Below, piece by piece: positions 31,382-43,861 of a DNA stretch of 64,000 bases. The translations under genes and the position numbers were made by a program. The first letter of the stretch is position 1; the number at the start of each line of letters is the position of its first letter. This DNA comes from Ascochyta rabiei (lineage: Eukaryota > Ascomycota > Dothideomycetes > Pleosporales > Didymellaceae). The stretch lies in contig NC_082408.1 in the NCBI RefSeq assembly GCF_004011695.2, forward strand, positions 357,501 to 421,500. The letters run 5' to 3'. The notes under the pieces were generated by a model that had not been told where the DNA came from, searched no databases, and saw only the letters and a list, made by a program, of their open reading frames with translations.

Positions 31382-33221
31382 TTAGTAACCATCAGCATGT
31401 GGAACAGGATACCTCCTCCCCCCAACACCCCCCTCCACACCCCCGACATACCTATGCAACCCTCGGTGCCTATCTCTGTCCCTGTCCCTGTCCCTGTCTC
31501 TGTCCCTGTCCCGATCTCTGTCACCGCTGTCTCCTCTGCTTCGGTCGTAGCTTCGCTTGTCTCGACTCCTGTCTTTCTCTCGCCCGTCCCACCCATCCCT
31601 CGCTCGGTCGTGACTGCGTGTCCTAGCCATGTCGCGGTCCTCATTGCCGCGTTCCCGGGCGTACATGGCATCTCCTGTTGAAGAATGGCGGCGGTGCGAC
31701 TGCGACTGGCTGCTGCCGTGGTGGCTGCTTCCACCCTCCCACGGAGTATCTCGGTCGCGGTGGCTGTAGCGGTCGTGCTCACGCGTATACGGCGCATCCA
31801 CATCTCGCTGCGGGCTCATCGGCGATGGTTGGCTTGCATACCTGACATGGGCCGCCGGTAGGGGTCGGTAGCTCGTTCGTGCCGGCATGGCCGGGCGATC
31901 GTAGTAGTTTCGTGCCTGCATCTGCGCAACGTGCGTAGCGAAGAGAGGTGACTTGGTCGGACCGTACACTGGCTGTGGTGGGGGCGCGCTGGGTGTTCTG
32001 ACCTCAGGCCTCTCACTTGGGACATGCTGTGTCGAGGGGCGATAGGGCTCGGGATAGGTGGGGAAGTATTCCCTCGGCGAGATGGGCGGCTCGTGTGGTC
32101 TTCGATGACCAAGGACAGGCGTGCGTCGTCTCGACGGCGGCTTCTCAGGATCAGAGTCAGAGTCCGTCGTGGACAGTGAACTTTCGTGTCGTGGTGGGTA
32201 AGTGCGCCTGTGTGAAGGGTACCGTTGGGTGGACGGTGGATTGGGCGCAACCGGGGTAGCATCTTCTTCTGAGTAGCTGTCGTCGTCGTCGTAGCGCCCC
32301 GGTACAAGGCTGCGCCGCCGACTGAAGGGGTTCAGCATGTGCCTGACTCTCGACACGGGTCCGTGGTCGTTGTTCGCACGAGCTTGCTCTTTGGATACAT
32401 GTCGCATGAAGGTCGGTCTGGGCCGAGACTTGCGGTACATGGGATCTTCGAAGTACTTGAATGCACCCGTTTTCTCATCTGCAGACGACCCATCTCCTGG
32501 CATGTCTGCTGAGCTCCGCGGCTCGTCCTCAACGTGCGCTCCACTTGCCTCTGCCTCTGCCTCCCTTCTGAGTCTAGCAGCAACGCCCTCGTACCACTCC
32601 TCCATGGCCGGATCTGGTTTGTCCGGGAAGCACTTGCTCGGCAGTATTTTGAGAAATGTGTCGTTTGTCTCTGGGTCGATCACGTCGAACTGCTCCACCG
32701 ATTTCTGCAGGAAGGGCACATGCTCCTGCGGGCCGAGCAACAGCTGGATTGTCTGCCATGTCACGAAGCCCTGTTTCTTGAGCGCAGGAATGCCAGGTGA
32801 AGAGTAGCCATCGTCGTTTGCCGACGGTTGCAAGCTGTGGTAAGCGCCGAGGGAGCGGTAGATGAAGGCGATCGAGGAGGGAGGCGTCTCGGTGAAGAGG
32901 ACGTCGTAGTTCCCACCCACTGCACGGTACCATGCTGCGATCTGGGATGGCGTGAGGTCGGGAGAGTCGCTGGGCTCGAACTTGTCACTCTGCAGGCTCC
33001 GTATCAGCTCTCCCAGCATCCTCAGACGCAGCACTTCGACTCACAATGACCTGTGCGATTCCCTTCAGCAGGCGGTCCAGCCTTGGTGTGCCGCATTTGT
33101 CTGGTTGCAGCAAATACCCCCAGTAATCGTAGGCCTCCCGCTGGGCTGCTTCATTGTTTGCGGTGCTCTCAGCCGGCTGCTGCCCTTTGCTTTCGTGCGA
33201 CTCGGCGGCCATTTCGCCCAT
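31382..33221 (-). CDS. Fungal DUF7514-type protein with Arg/Asp-rich tail
   Basis: Two exons, 33045-33221 and 31382-32989, with a 55-bp intron; 594 residues. The N-terminal domain (about residues 28-165) reads YDYWGYLLQPDKCGTPRLDR, then across the splice SDKFEPSDSPDLTPSQIAAW, YRAVGGNYDVLFTETPPSS and AFIYRSLGAYHSLQP, a pattern conserved in many filamentous-fungal proteins of unknown function. The rest is Ser, Pro and Arg-rich and ends in a run of RD dipeptides and a short hydrophilic tail, so it is likely disordered and possibly RNA- or phospho-regulated, which is inference only. The start at 33221 (MGEMAAES) is chosen because it precedes the domain closely; an in-frame ATG at 33326 would add 35 residues. 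Confidence 0.78.
31474..31523. repeat. Hexanucleotide repeat (CTGTCC)n, coding
   Basis: About eight imperfect copies; on the minus strand they encode the Arg-Asp dipeptide run near the C terminus of the DUF7514-type protein. Confidence 0.8.
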
Positions 33222-33897
33222 TCGTGCTCGTCGACAGGTTGGACAGCAACTGCGAACATATGCCTGTGCCTGCGGCTGTGCCTGCGGCCCTTTTTCAGCT
33301 GGTTCGTTGGGTATCAACGTCTGCACAAGATGCGGTCAATGTCCGACCTGCCTCGCGCGAGCTGCCCGAGTCGTGGAATGCGAAAGACAAGACGCGTCGC
33401 GCAAGGAACAAGAAACCGGAAATCATGGATTGTGACACTACTATATATCAGGCGCACGACGAGAGCTGCCTATGTACATAAGCAGAGGTAACCAAAGCCA
33501 CGCGCCAGGCAGCTGGTTGCTTGACTGCGCCTCTGCTGCAAGGCTCCGGCATGCGCTGTCTGTCTCATACGACCGCTGCAATGGCGGCAGCTTGAGCTTG
33601 GACCTGACGTCACGTCGGGCTGAAACACAACTGCTGCTATACGTCGACATCAGGCCGCAATCAGGCAAGCATCACACACGATCAACCGACACGTGCACGG
33701 GTCTGCCGTAGAGATGCAACTTTTGTTTTATTACAATCCGTAAAGCGTCCGAGGCGTGCATCGTTACGTCCTCGTCGCCTGGAAGAAGTGTGCTAAGCTA
33801 CAGAAATGTGTGCCAGCCATCATGGTCAGTCGCTACCCGAAAGACTCTATGTTTTCGTAAATCTACTATGGACATCAACAACACTCTAGAAACCCAT
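33222..33897. other. Intergenic region
   Basis: Promoter side of the DUF7514-type gene and 3' region of UGPase. No other gene is recognisable. Confidence 0.4.
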
Positions 33898-36013
33898 CTA
33901 GTGCTCAAGCAATCTCAGCGAACCCTGAACGACAACGTTCTCGAGGATGGAGCCCGGGGGAATATCGATAGTGGACCCTTCTGTGGCAACAATAATGACT
34001 GTGCCCTTGAGGGTGACGCCGCGGCCAAGGTTGACCGGACCGGTAATGGTCAGATGGTCAAGTTCAACAATCTTGGGGATCGAAGGAATGCGGTTCTGGA
34101 AGCTGGAAACCTTCTTGAAGTCGCTGCCGAGCTTGATCAGAGGGGCGGGACCGAAGCGGTTGGGGTCAATAACAAGCTGGCCGTGTTGCAACGTGTACAG
34201 ATCCGACTTGACGAGCATAAGGTCGGAGCAAGTCTTGACGGGCAGGAAACGCTTCCTGGGGACGTTGACACCGTGGGCGCCCTTGAAGTGCTTGATAGCA
34301 GCACCGACAGCAGTCTCGAGCTGGAGGACGGAGATGTCGGCCTCGCCCTTCTTGTCAGCAGGGATGGACTTGCCGTTAGGAATGATCTCCATGGCAAGCT
34401 CGTTCTGCTCAACGACACGCTTGACGGCCTTGACATCCATCCAGATGTTGTTGGTGTTGAAGTACTTGAACTTCTTAATTGACTTGAACTCGTTGACGTG
34501 CTCCTTGGGAACCTGTGCGATTTCGAGCAGACGGACAGAGCCCTCGTAGTCAATGATGGTACCGCCCTTGACATCGGCCTTGGTCTTGTCGGTCAACTCC
34601 ATGATGTACTCAGCCTTGGAGTCGACCATGTGCTGCAGAATGCGTAGATCAACAACGGCACCGAGGTTGTCAGCGTTGGAGAGGAAAATGGTCTCGATGC
34701 CACGCTCGATAAGCTTGTCCAGCATGCCGGTATTGTACAGAGACTCGAAAACGTCACCGTGACCCGGAGGGTACCAGTTGGCAATGTCAGACTCGCGAGT
34801 CTTGGGAGCTGGCAGAAGCGAGTCCTTCAAGATTCGAGGGTACTTGGACTGGTTGAAGGTGAGAATATCAATGTTGTGTCCCTCGTACTTTTTGATGATG
34901 CTGGCAGTGTCGTTGTCCGTGTTGAACGAGTTCATGAGGACAAAGGGGACATTGACGTCGTATGTGCGGTTCAGGTATTCGATCTGGCGCACCGACAAGT
35001 CAAGGAAGGACATGCCATCGCGGACCTCGATGACTGACTTGGGGCCAACGCAGCCCATGGAAGTACCGAGACCACCGTTGAGCTTGACGACTGCCAGCTT
35101 GTTGAGGTATTCGACCGCCTCGGAATTGGCAAGGTCGTTGTAGTTGACAACCTGTTCCTTCTTCGGAGGAGCAATGCGGTTCCAGTCGATGGCGTTGCCC
35201 TTGGCCTTGTCGTTCAGGTATCGTCGAAACAGGGCAAAAAAATTGTCCATCTCCGTCTCGAAGTACTGCGTGGGTCAGCGTGTGTTCCGGTGGCACAGAC
35301 TCGTAGCACTCGGCGTGCGAAGCACTCCGCAGAGTGCCCGATTCCAATAACTGGCGCAGAAAGACTGCTGGGCAGGTGTGTGTTGGACAGTGGCTCACCT
35401 TCTTCTCTGCGGGGTCAGTGACGCCATCGGCGAGCTTGTTGAGAGCGTTGCGCATTTGCGAAGCAGCAACATTGGTAGATGTGTTCTCGAAAGCCTGTAG
35501 AGAACACCCGAGTTAGCAGGTTCCGGTAAGATTTGAGGGTGCAGTGCGTCTCTAGCAGGTGTGGCCAGGTGTGGCCAGGCGTGTGCGGCGCTCGGCCAGT
35601 AACAGTGCCATGATCAACACAGGAAAGCAGGACGAACTGGTGGCAGACTGCCAAAAGCCCGAGAACATAAGTGGGTTTTGGAAAGCAGCAAAGTGCTCGG
35701 TCGGCGAAAGATGCAGTAGAATAGCGAGTCTTCCTCTGTCTGTGCTGTGCTGGGACCTCCTGTTCGACAAACGTAGACACCAATTGCTCCGAAGGCGCGA
35801 ATTGGACTGCAGAACGCTGGCAAGAAGGAACCACTCGACTGGTCATGGTCCAGACGGACGAAAAACAGAAGAAGGGGGCCTGGACAGCTGCAGAAACAGA
35901 GCATAACTTACAACGTGGGACTGCGTCTTGCCGTGATGGCGCGGCGCGAAGCCACCCTCGCCGCCCTCAGCGGCAGAAGGCTTGAGGTGAGAAGGAAGAG
36001 CGCGAGCAGCCAT
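33898..36013 (-). CDS. UGP1: UTP-glucose-1-phosphate uridylyltransferase
   Basis: Three exons: 35912-36013, 35399-35494 and 33898-35265; 521 residues, the usual eukaryotic length. Makes UDP-glucose from UTP and glucose-1-phosphate for glycogen, cell-wall beta-glucan and trehalose synthesis in the cytosol. The nucleotide-binding loop [12 protein letters not shown] lies at about residues 127-138; [19 protein letters not shown], and [11 protein letters not shown] follow in the expected order. The C-terminal left-handed beta-helix ([32 protein letters not shown]) that mediates oligomerisation is complete. The N-terminal exons encode [18 protein letters not shown] and [18 protein letters not shown]. 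The first intron is 417 bp, about eight times longer than most introns in this window, and may hold regulatory sequence. Confidence 0.96.
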
Positions 36014-37299
36014 AGTGTGTGTGTGGTAGAGGTGAGTGTGTGGGTATTATGGAGAAAGACACTCTGTGTGAGGAGAGAGTGAATTGTTGACAGGAGTAGA
36101 TGGGGCGAGGCGGTCAGGTTGCTTAAAGGCAGTGGCTGTTGGCACGGACTGTAGTGGGGCAGCAAGTCGAGGCACGTTCTCGACCTAGCAACGGCGATGG
36201 AGCTGAGAGTTAGAAGCCGCAAGCGGGTTCTGCAGGCGTGTAGAGAGTTGACATGCCTGATCCGAGCAGCAGCACGCTTTATACGGCATTGGCTTGCCTA
36301 GCCCAGCGCCTCTCAGCTATCATTGCTGTCTACGGAAACACCATCCAAGAAAGTTGGAGGTCGAGGGCTGCGCCTGCGTCTGCGTCAGTTCTTGACCCCT
36401 CATCCCCTGTCTTCCACGTCGCAGCGCAGTATTCGTCGAGTTCTACACCGACGTGTCACAAGACGCTCACAAGCACACCTTAGATGCCCAGAAATACAGT
36501 GCGTGAGCAATTGATAGCGTCGCTGTGTCGCAAAAGCCGCGGGTGCACTATTGTTGAGCGGGCGTTGCTCTGAAGCTATGGCCAAAATTTCAAGCCCCTT
36601 GTCGCCAGCCGGGGCTAAGCTGCGGCGACAGCTGCACGATGCATCTAGTGTGCCCAACGACATTCTGGCAGCTCCCCCAACAACTGCCCCAGACTGGTCT
36701 TTTTGACACGCTTGAGTACAGAGAGTGGCAACAGAAGACGCAACATGGTCTCTATGGAGGAAAATGAGTCTTGTTCGGTGCGCTGCGACATGGACCCCGG
36801 CGATGCTGCATGTTGGTTCGGGAAAAAGCGGTGGACGTCGTGGCGTTGCTCGTTCACGCCCGCGGGATGAGCTTGAGCCACGTGGGGGATCTACTGACAC
36901 AGCTGGGTATCCTCGACAGGTTTCGTGTCCGAGTCAAGTTGCTGAGGCTGCAAGACTAATTATTCCGTGTGAAAGTCTTTTGTTCGGCTTGGCATTGGTG
37001 TCTGTTCACTAGTACATCGAATTCCAATGGTTTTGCTTTCAAGCTTTGACATCTTCCCTGCTAGTGATGCCTCTCTTGCAAGGTTCTGCGTATGCTGAGT
37101 TTGCGTACGCAGGCAGCCACTTTTTATGGGAGTAGTTCGAATGTTGTCTAGCTTGAATTCCTACACTATGGAATGCTCGCCTACCCAAGTACTAGCGGCG
37201 CGAGCCACATACACGCTCGGCTCCCAAATTGGCCACTGGGAGGGATTCACAGTTGGACTTGTCAGCCACCAGCCGACTGGTTGCACGCTGACCTTGTTG
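36014..37299. other. UGPase promoter and gene-poor stretch
   Basis: Nearly 1.3 kb. The segment next to 36014 is A/C-rich on the gene strand (5' leader). Short open frames elsewhere have no recognisable content. Nothing else is supported. Confidence 0.4.
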
Positions 37300-38153
37300 T
37301 CATGCTGATCTCACTGGTCGTGTTATTTCGACAGCTGGAGCGTCTGCAAATGGCACAGCCATCGGCTTCTCCATCCTCAGACAAATGTATGCGCCCTGGT
37401 CTTCCTCCCTGATGAAGAAGGTCGCTCTGAGCTCTTGCACGACAAACGCTAAGAGGCTCTCGAGTGTCTCGTAAGCCGTCGCTGAGACAATCTGGCAGAT
37501 GTCAGAAGTGCGACCAGGGTGGGTCGAGCCAAACGTACCTGAACCAGTGCGGTCTCCAGTGCTGCATAGTCATCCACACGTGATGCAGGGATACAATCGA
37601 CTCGTAGGTTGACAACGACCGGCTGCTTTTGCAGTCGTTCGTTGGAGTTCACGCCGATCAAGCACGGTATGCGAACGTTCTGCAGGTAGAGTACGTTCGA
37701 GTAGGTACCTGACTGTGTAATGATAGAGGTCTGATGGCAAGCTCCTTCACCAAACATGCTGCCTTTTAGATAGCGCACATCTGTCTCTATAGCATAGATG
37801 GGTGCTGAGCCTGCAGCTGTGCGTACGATGCCAGCGATGGATATCGACAAGTCTGCCGTACTCATCCAGTCCAGACTGTCATCCTGAATGCGCGCTTGGA
37901 TGGCCTTGCTGAGAGTACCGTAATGGACAGTGCTCTCGTCGACCGTGTCTGTAGAGGAAGCCGAGTTAAAGTTGGTACCGAGTGTTACGGTGACGCTGAT
38001 GAGTGCTCGTTGCTTCTTCTTGCGGCCCCAGACATCTGTACCGGCATTGACGGTGACTGCAAGATTTTGTACAAAGATCTTATCGGTGCACTCGCTCTGA
38101 GCGACTTGCGCGTTCCATGCAGCCTGACGAACGAGCGTCATATTCATCGTCAT
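37300..38153 (-). CDS. Tandem dihydroneopterin aldolase (FolB) domain protein
   Basis: Two exons, 37539-38153 and 37300-37491, with a 47-bp intron; 268 residues. The first FolB-like unit begins CTDKIFVQNLAVTVNAG (about residue 22) and the second begins VLYLQNVRIPCLIGVNSNER, with VVVNLRVD and the downstream exon ending ICLRMEKPMAVPFADAPAVE, which is the conserved FolB C-terminal strand. Dihydroneopterin aldolase makes 6-hydroxymethyl-dihydropterin in folate synthesis. In yeast two FolB units form the N-terminal part of trifunctional Fol1; here the protein ends after them, with no HPPK or DHPS part in the flanking sequence. It may be an accessory or degenerate aldolase. Divergent from STI1 with 249 bp between starts. 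Confidence 0.85.
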
Positions 38154-38402
38154 GATGGTGTAGCTGTAATCTGCACTTGTCTGTTCTTTTCGAGCTGTTG
38201 AACAGGTACGGCAACATGACTATGGTGGGATGAGCCTTCAGCCCTGTGCGCACAGACTTATCCCCCGCCGGAGCTCCGCCATCGAACATTCTAGCTGCGC
38301 GGCCAAACGTATTTCTGCACAACACCTCTACCTGCGCTGCGCTCGAATCCGCTGCAAGCTGCCTCGAAACCCACACCACAAATCGCCCGCAAACCACACA
38401 CC

Positions 38403-40372
38403 ATGGCTGACGCGCTCAAGGCAGAGGGCAACAAGCTCTTTGCAGAGAAGAAGTTCGAAGAGTCCATGTAAGCGCCCCAGCAGCACGCACCGATATCGAC
38501 GATGATGTCGACACGGACGCTGATGCCCATGCTCACGCTCCTACTGATGAAGAGACTGATACTGATGCCAAAACAGCGAAAAGTTCTCTCAAGCAATTGA
38601 GCTCGACCCTTCGAACCACGTGCTCTACTCGAACCGATCAGGCGCATACGCCTCGCTGAAGAACTGGGAGCAAGCCCTTGCAGATGCAAACAAGACGACA
38701 GAGATCAAGCCCGACTGGGCAAAGGGTTGGGGCCGCAAGGGCACGGCGCTGCACGGTACGGGCGACCTGGTCGGAGCTTCGGACGCCTTCGACGAGGCCC
38801 TGAAGCTTGACGCCAACAACGCTCAGGCAAAGTCTGGCCTTGCCGCGGTCCGTCGGGCTATTGAACAGGAAGCGCAGGCAGATGGCTTAGGCGGCGACCC
38901 CTCAGCTGGGCTCGGTGGCATGTTCAACGACCCCAACATGATCCAGAAGTTGGCCAGCAACCCCAAGACAGCGTCTCTACTCGCAGACCCCGCCTTCATG
39001 GAGAAGCTACAGCAGCTGAAGAGCAACCCCAACCGGGTGGGCGAGTTCATGCAAGATCCTCGCTTCCTGCAGGTCATGAGCGTGCTGCTGGGCATCGACA
39101 TGCAGTTTGGCGGGCCCGGAGAGCAGGGCGGCGCGGGAGCCGACGCTGGCGTGACCGAGGCGCAAGAGGACGTGGAGATGCCCGATGCACGACCCACACC
39201 ACCACAGCCCAAGCAGGAGCCAGAGCCACAGCCAGAGCCAGAACCTGAAATGGAGGAGACCGACGAGGACAAGGCAGCAAAGGAAGCCAAGATCACAGCA
39301 GACGAGTTGAAGAAGAAGGGCACCGAGTTCTACAAGAAGCGTCAGTTCGACGATGCGATTGAGTACTACACAAAGGCATGGGAAACACACAAGGATATCG
39401 CGTACATGACCAACCTGGGTGCTGCCAAGTTCGAGAAGGGCGACTACCCAGGTTGCATTGAGGCGTGTCAGCAGGCCATCGACTATGGTCGCGAGATCTA
39501 CGCAGATTTCAAGATCATTGCAAAGTATGTCCTCTGACGATTATGCGAGAGCAGCAGCTGACACACTACAGGGCCTATGCTCGCATCGGTACCGCGTACG
39601 AGAAGCAGGGCGACCTTGCCAATGCGATCAAATTCTACCAGAAGGCTCAGACAGAGCACCGCACCCCCGATGTCCTCGCCAAGCTCCGCGCAGCAGAGAA
39701 GGCAAAGATCACGCAGGATAAGCAGTCTTATATCAACCCTGAAGAGGCCGAGAAAGCTCGCGAGCTTGGAAACACCAAGTTCAAGGAGGCCGACTGGCCC
39801 GCCGCCGTCGAAGCATACACTGAAATGATCAAGCGCGCACCAGATGACCCCAGAGGCTATTCGAACCGAGCTGCCTGCTATATCAAGCTTCTCGCGTTCC
39901 CGTCAGCTATCGAGGACTGCGATCAAGCCACCAAGCTCGACCCCAAGTTCATCCGCGCGTACCTACGAAAGGCCCAGGCGTACTTCGTCATGAAGGAGTA
40001 CAACAAGTGTGTCAACGTGTGTGCTGAAGCTATGGAGCATGACGAGGGTGGCAAGAACGCGCGCGAAATTCAGCAGCAAGAGACCAAGGCTCTGCAAGCC
40101 CAGTACTCCGCACGAGAGGGTGAGACCGAGCAACAGACCATGGAGCGCATCCAGCGAGACCCAGAAGTATGTTAACAGACACCACTTGTACACGATTTTC
40201 TTGCTAACACGAACACTAGATCACTGGCATTCTCCAGGACCCCATTATGCAGAGCATCCTGCAGCAAGCCAAGGACGACCCTGCGGCATTGCAGGAACAT
40301 CTCAAGAATCCCGGCATTCGCTCGAAGATTCAGAAGCTTGTCCATGCCGGTGTCATCCGCATGGGGCGATGA
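38403..40372 (+). CDS. STI1: Hsp70/Hsp90 co-chaperone Sti1 (Hop)
   Basis: Four exons: 38403-38467, 38577-39524, 39572-40166 and 40220-40372; introns 109, 47 and 53 bp; 586 residues, matching the yeast protein length. TPR1 starts at residue 2 (ALKAEGNKLFAEKKFEESI), with NRSGAY and clamp-type Lys/Asn residues; a first DP domain (NDPNMIQKLASNPKT to FLQVMSVLLG) follows; a Pro/Glu/Gln linker (EPEPQPEPEPEMEE) leads to TPR2A, TPR2B (KARELGNTKFKEADW, YSNRAACYIKL) and a second DP domain (DPIMQSILQQAKDDPAAL to VIRMGR). Sti1 bridges Hsp70 and Hsp90 in the cytosol for client transfer. The promoter is shared with the FolB-domain gene; no clear heat-shock element array was found in the 249 bp. Confidence 0.97.
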
Positions 40373-40919
40373 TAATGGAAAGAGGGGGCATATGTTTTGA
40401 CGACTCGACTACGACTTTAAACAAAGATCACTGGAAGCTTCAGATCTCGTTCCATACGGCGCATCAGCATAGCGTGTACAAAATGAAATAATACGTACTT
40501 GATTACCATGCAGTAGTGTCGAAAGTGCCATTGTCCATCACTCCCAGAGCTACTCAGCGCGACTAATGCAATGTTCCGGGGAAGACCTCATCCGTCACCT
40601 CTGGCGTAGTGCAGTTGTGACGGTAGAGTAACACTGAGTGCCTCTGGCTGCCGAAAAAGTCGACCTCAGTGTCCTAGTGACGAACACTCAGCAGAAGTTA
40701 ATTAAATCAATACACCAGCTGTTTCAACTAGTATCATGGTCTTGTAATACTCCGGCAGATTTTGTACGGTTCTATAACTGATCTCAGCCACACCTGTGCA
40801 CTGAAGAGACCCGGTCTCTAAGCCATCTGAGAGAATGACTTATATCCACTCTACCTTCTCATATCCCACGCGAACTCGGCAAAACCGAAGGGATTCTAAG
40901 CATTTATTGACACATAATA
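40373..40919. other. Convergent intergenic region
   Basis: 3' regions of STI1 and the rhodopsin-domain gene. No gene seen. Confidence 0.45.
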
Positions 40920-42257
40920 CTACCGATGCTCAACTGCAACTGTTGCGCCCTGCTTCTGCGTAACAGTGGTCGAGACGAGTATGCCGTCATGAGTCGCACT
41001 CAGCTGCTCCTGGCTGTTGTGTGCATCAGCCCAATGCGAGTCTGTAGTATCCAAACCCAACCGGCGATTACGCTCTCGTGTCCCCATGCTGCCGATTGTC
41101 CTGAGTTGCACCTTGCTGCCTCTACCCTGCCCAGTCCCAGTCCCAGTATGTTTTCGATACCCCTGCGAATCGTATGTAGCTCTTGCCCGAAATGCGTTCA
41201 CGAGTACTGCAAAGGCGGGGCAACAGCCAATGATGACAGCTTGGTCAATGTCAGCTTCAACAAACGCTGCAAGCTAATGAAGGCACGTACCGATAGAGCA
41301 CTCAACTATGCCCCAAATAGCGAGCCATGTAGGATCCAGAGGCTGGCCTTTGGCCTCAGGCTTGGCTGCGTTGATAGCGACCTGTGATACTCGAAGGCAG
41401 GCGAAGAAGATGCAGATGAACCCGGTTGCAAACAAGAGGAGGATAGCATTCTTCTTGCTACGAGGCATTTGGAGATTCCAGGTGAGCCTTATAGGCAGGG
41501 CCATGACTGTGAAGTCAGCAACCAACGCATGCAGAGCAGAGGACGGCTCGAAAACTGACTCGTGAGGTTCGTAGTTGTGTCTGCTGTGAAAGAATAGAAC
41601 AAACTGGTTAGCTGCGCCTGCTCTGCAGCATCGCCACTCTAGCAATAACTGTATCAGTATCGCTGTCGTCTTCTCACGAATGAAGAAGACTTACGCATCC
41701 TCCTGTCCAAAAACCTGATATGCTGCCGCACGATCTGAAGTAGAAAACGTAGTTACCGATATAGGTCTATCAACAGTGTAAGCTCTCCATGGACTACAAA
41801 AAACGACCTGCGTTCGATCACCTACCACAAGACAGATCACAGCAGTGCCCCACCAAACAATGGTATAGCCTCTGGGCAGCCCAACCAGCAGTCTCCGGTA
41901 CAATAAAAGCAGCGACAGTTTGACTAACCACAAGGTCATCCAAAACATGCATGGAGCCGCAAATATCATTTTAGTCATCTTGATGTTCTCCTGCTCCATT
42001 TCAGGGTAGGGCGGCAGCTTTCCATTGACGACGTCGTAAAGCCGTTGCATATACGGCGACAAGGTTATGTAGAGAGCGCACATGGTCGCGTAACAGGCGA
42101 ACGCAAAGAAGACGAGGATGTCCGAGGCTGTCAGTCGTTTTGGCCTTACCACGTTGAGACCAGCCCGAGCAAGTACCACACAGCTCGTGACTCCGAGCAT
42201 AGAGTACGCGACCTTAAGGACGGTTCCTTGGGCGAAGCCATTGGTCTTGGATGACAT
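40920..42257 (-). CDS. Fungal rhodopsin-domain integral membrane protein
   Basis: Five exons: 41826-42257, 41695-41766, 41560-41638, 41291-41506 and 40920-41239; introns 59, 56, 53 and 51 bp; 372 residues. Hydrophobic helices alternate with loops: VAYSMLGVTSCVVLARAGL, ILVFFAFACYATMCALYI, FAAPCMFWMTLWLVKLSLLLL, WWGTAVICLVTYIGNYV, TNLTIMALPIRLTWNL, NAILLLFATGFICIFFACLRV and WLAIWGIVECSIAVIIGCCP, giving about seven segments. The KLSLLLLYRRL, TADTTTNL and PIRLTWNLQMP elements are the hallmarks of the fungal SAT20/Pth11-like rhodopsin-domain family. Such proteins are putative receptors; no CFEM domain precedes it here. The C-terminal tail (about 90 residues) is hydrophilic. Function is unknown. 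Confidence 0.87.
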
Positions 42258-43861
42258 GACGATGGGATCATTGGAGTGACACAAGAACACCCGGAACTGG
42301 GTGAAGGTATGCAACTGTATGGCGGTTCAAATTACCGTACGGTCCTGAAGTCCTTGGACTAAGCTTGTGCCATTCGTGCCTACCCCTTGTACGCATCAGG
42401 TTCCATACAGTTAGTCCTTCCTATTTAGGCTACTGATGGCAAGGAAATGCGTCACAGCTCGAATCGCACCGATGACTGCGGCTTGGCTACGGTCGCCTCA
42501 CAACATGGTAAGGATATGTTTTGTTGTTTGAGTGACAGCGATCGGTATCGATCTTAGGACATATCTAGTTTTCGTTCGAGCCGCAGTAAGCTCTGGAGTG
42601 GCAGCCCTACTGAGAGAGAGGATCTGGCGTGTTCTGCTCGCATGTTCCATCTGGGATAACTCTCGTGCGCGGCTAAGACTGACCATGCAGGGTGGCGGCC
42701 TGCGGAAACGGCGGCAGAGGGACGGCACACGCTACCGCGCTTCCGCGTCAAGCCAGATCGTTGCCAGAAATTGCAGTGAAGCCTGGTGAGACTGGAGACG
42801 TCCTCTCGAAGCAGGGAGAGCTGGGTGTCGCAGCGGCAGATCCTTAGCTTTACAATGTGGCCTGGATGTTGTTGGCAGACATGGTGCAACAGCGCATCTG
42901 ATCCAAGTACCACCTCTACAAGATTTGCCACGTTTGTATATGGCATTTCATGCGATTCGATAGAGGCGGCTCTGTCTGGAGATAATCTAACAACGTTCCC
43001 AATGGTTGCCTTTGTTCGGCCCGGCCCTATTTCTTAGGTGGATATCGGTGCGCCAGGGGTCCAGTTTCCCGTCCCTTCGTTAGGGACTTGCCTGCCTTCC
43101 GAGGGCTGCATCTCCTCATGGGTTGTGTCAACATTGTTCCGAGTACCACTGTACTTACTATTGCTACTCAGATCACTCTTGCCCTCAGAGGATCTGGTGC
43201 TGAGTTTAACACAGAGTGAGGTTTGACAATTGCTGCGCCGCGTCTTTCACCCCTGTTTCGTGACGAGGATTCCTAATGCACGTTGACCCAAGCGCGAAGG
43301 ATCTTGCTCTAGGCTCCAAGGAATGGTGGTTTGGATGGCATACTTACAAGTTACATCTAAGACCAGACAGGGAAATGATCCGGAACGGCCACTCAAAAAA
43401 CAGCATGGATCTAACTGGTGCCGGTGCTGAGTTATCTTCGCGACGTCTGTTGTTCTCGCATTGTGTCTCTCTGTGCTTCGGAATAATGCAGTAGGCATGG
43501 GATAGGACATGCACTGATTACAGAGTAGCTTTTTCAGACGATACGCCCACCAATCGCTCACGATACAGTCCGTCAGCGCCTCGGGATGTCGAGGTAGCGG
43601 CCCCACCTGCGCATATGCATCACTCAATGCACGATCCGCATGGTTGGTTCATACTCGTTCAATCCTCCGTCTGGGTACCAGAGATCCTTTGTCGGAATGC
43701 AATACGGCAGGTGGTGCGTCAGGAACTGACTAGATAGCAAGAACGGGAATGGTTTGAAGAGCTCAACATCAATAAAAAGCTGTAATTTCCTGTCAGCTAA
43801 GTTCCTCATCTGCCCTCATTCTCGAACAGCACGTCTTTACAAGCTACGGTTCTGACACATC
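42258..43861. other. Gene-poor stretch
   Basis: About 1.6 kb between two divergently read genes. Several short open frames overlap on both strands (for example 42554-42946 minus) but show no family resemblance or splice context. Promoters of both neighbours must lie here. Confidence 0.4.
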
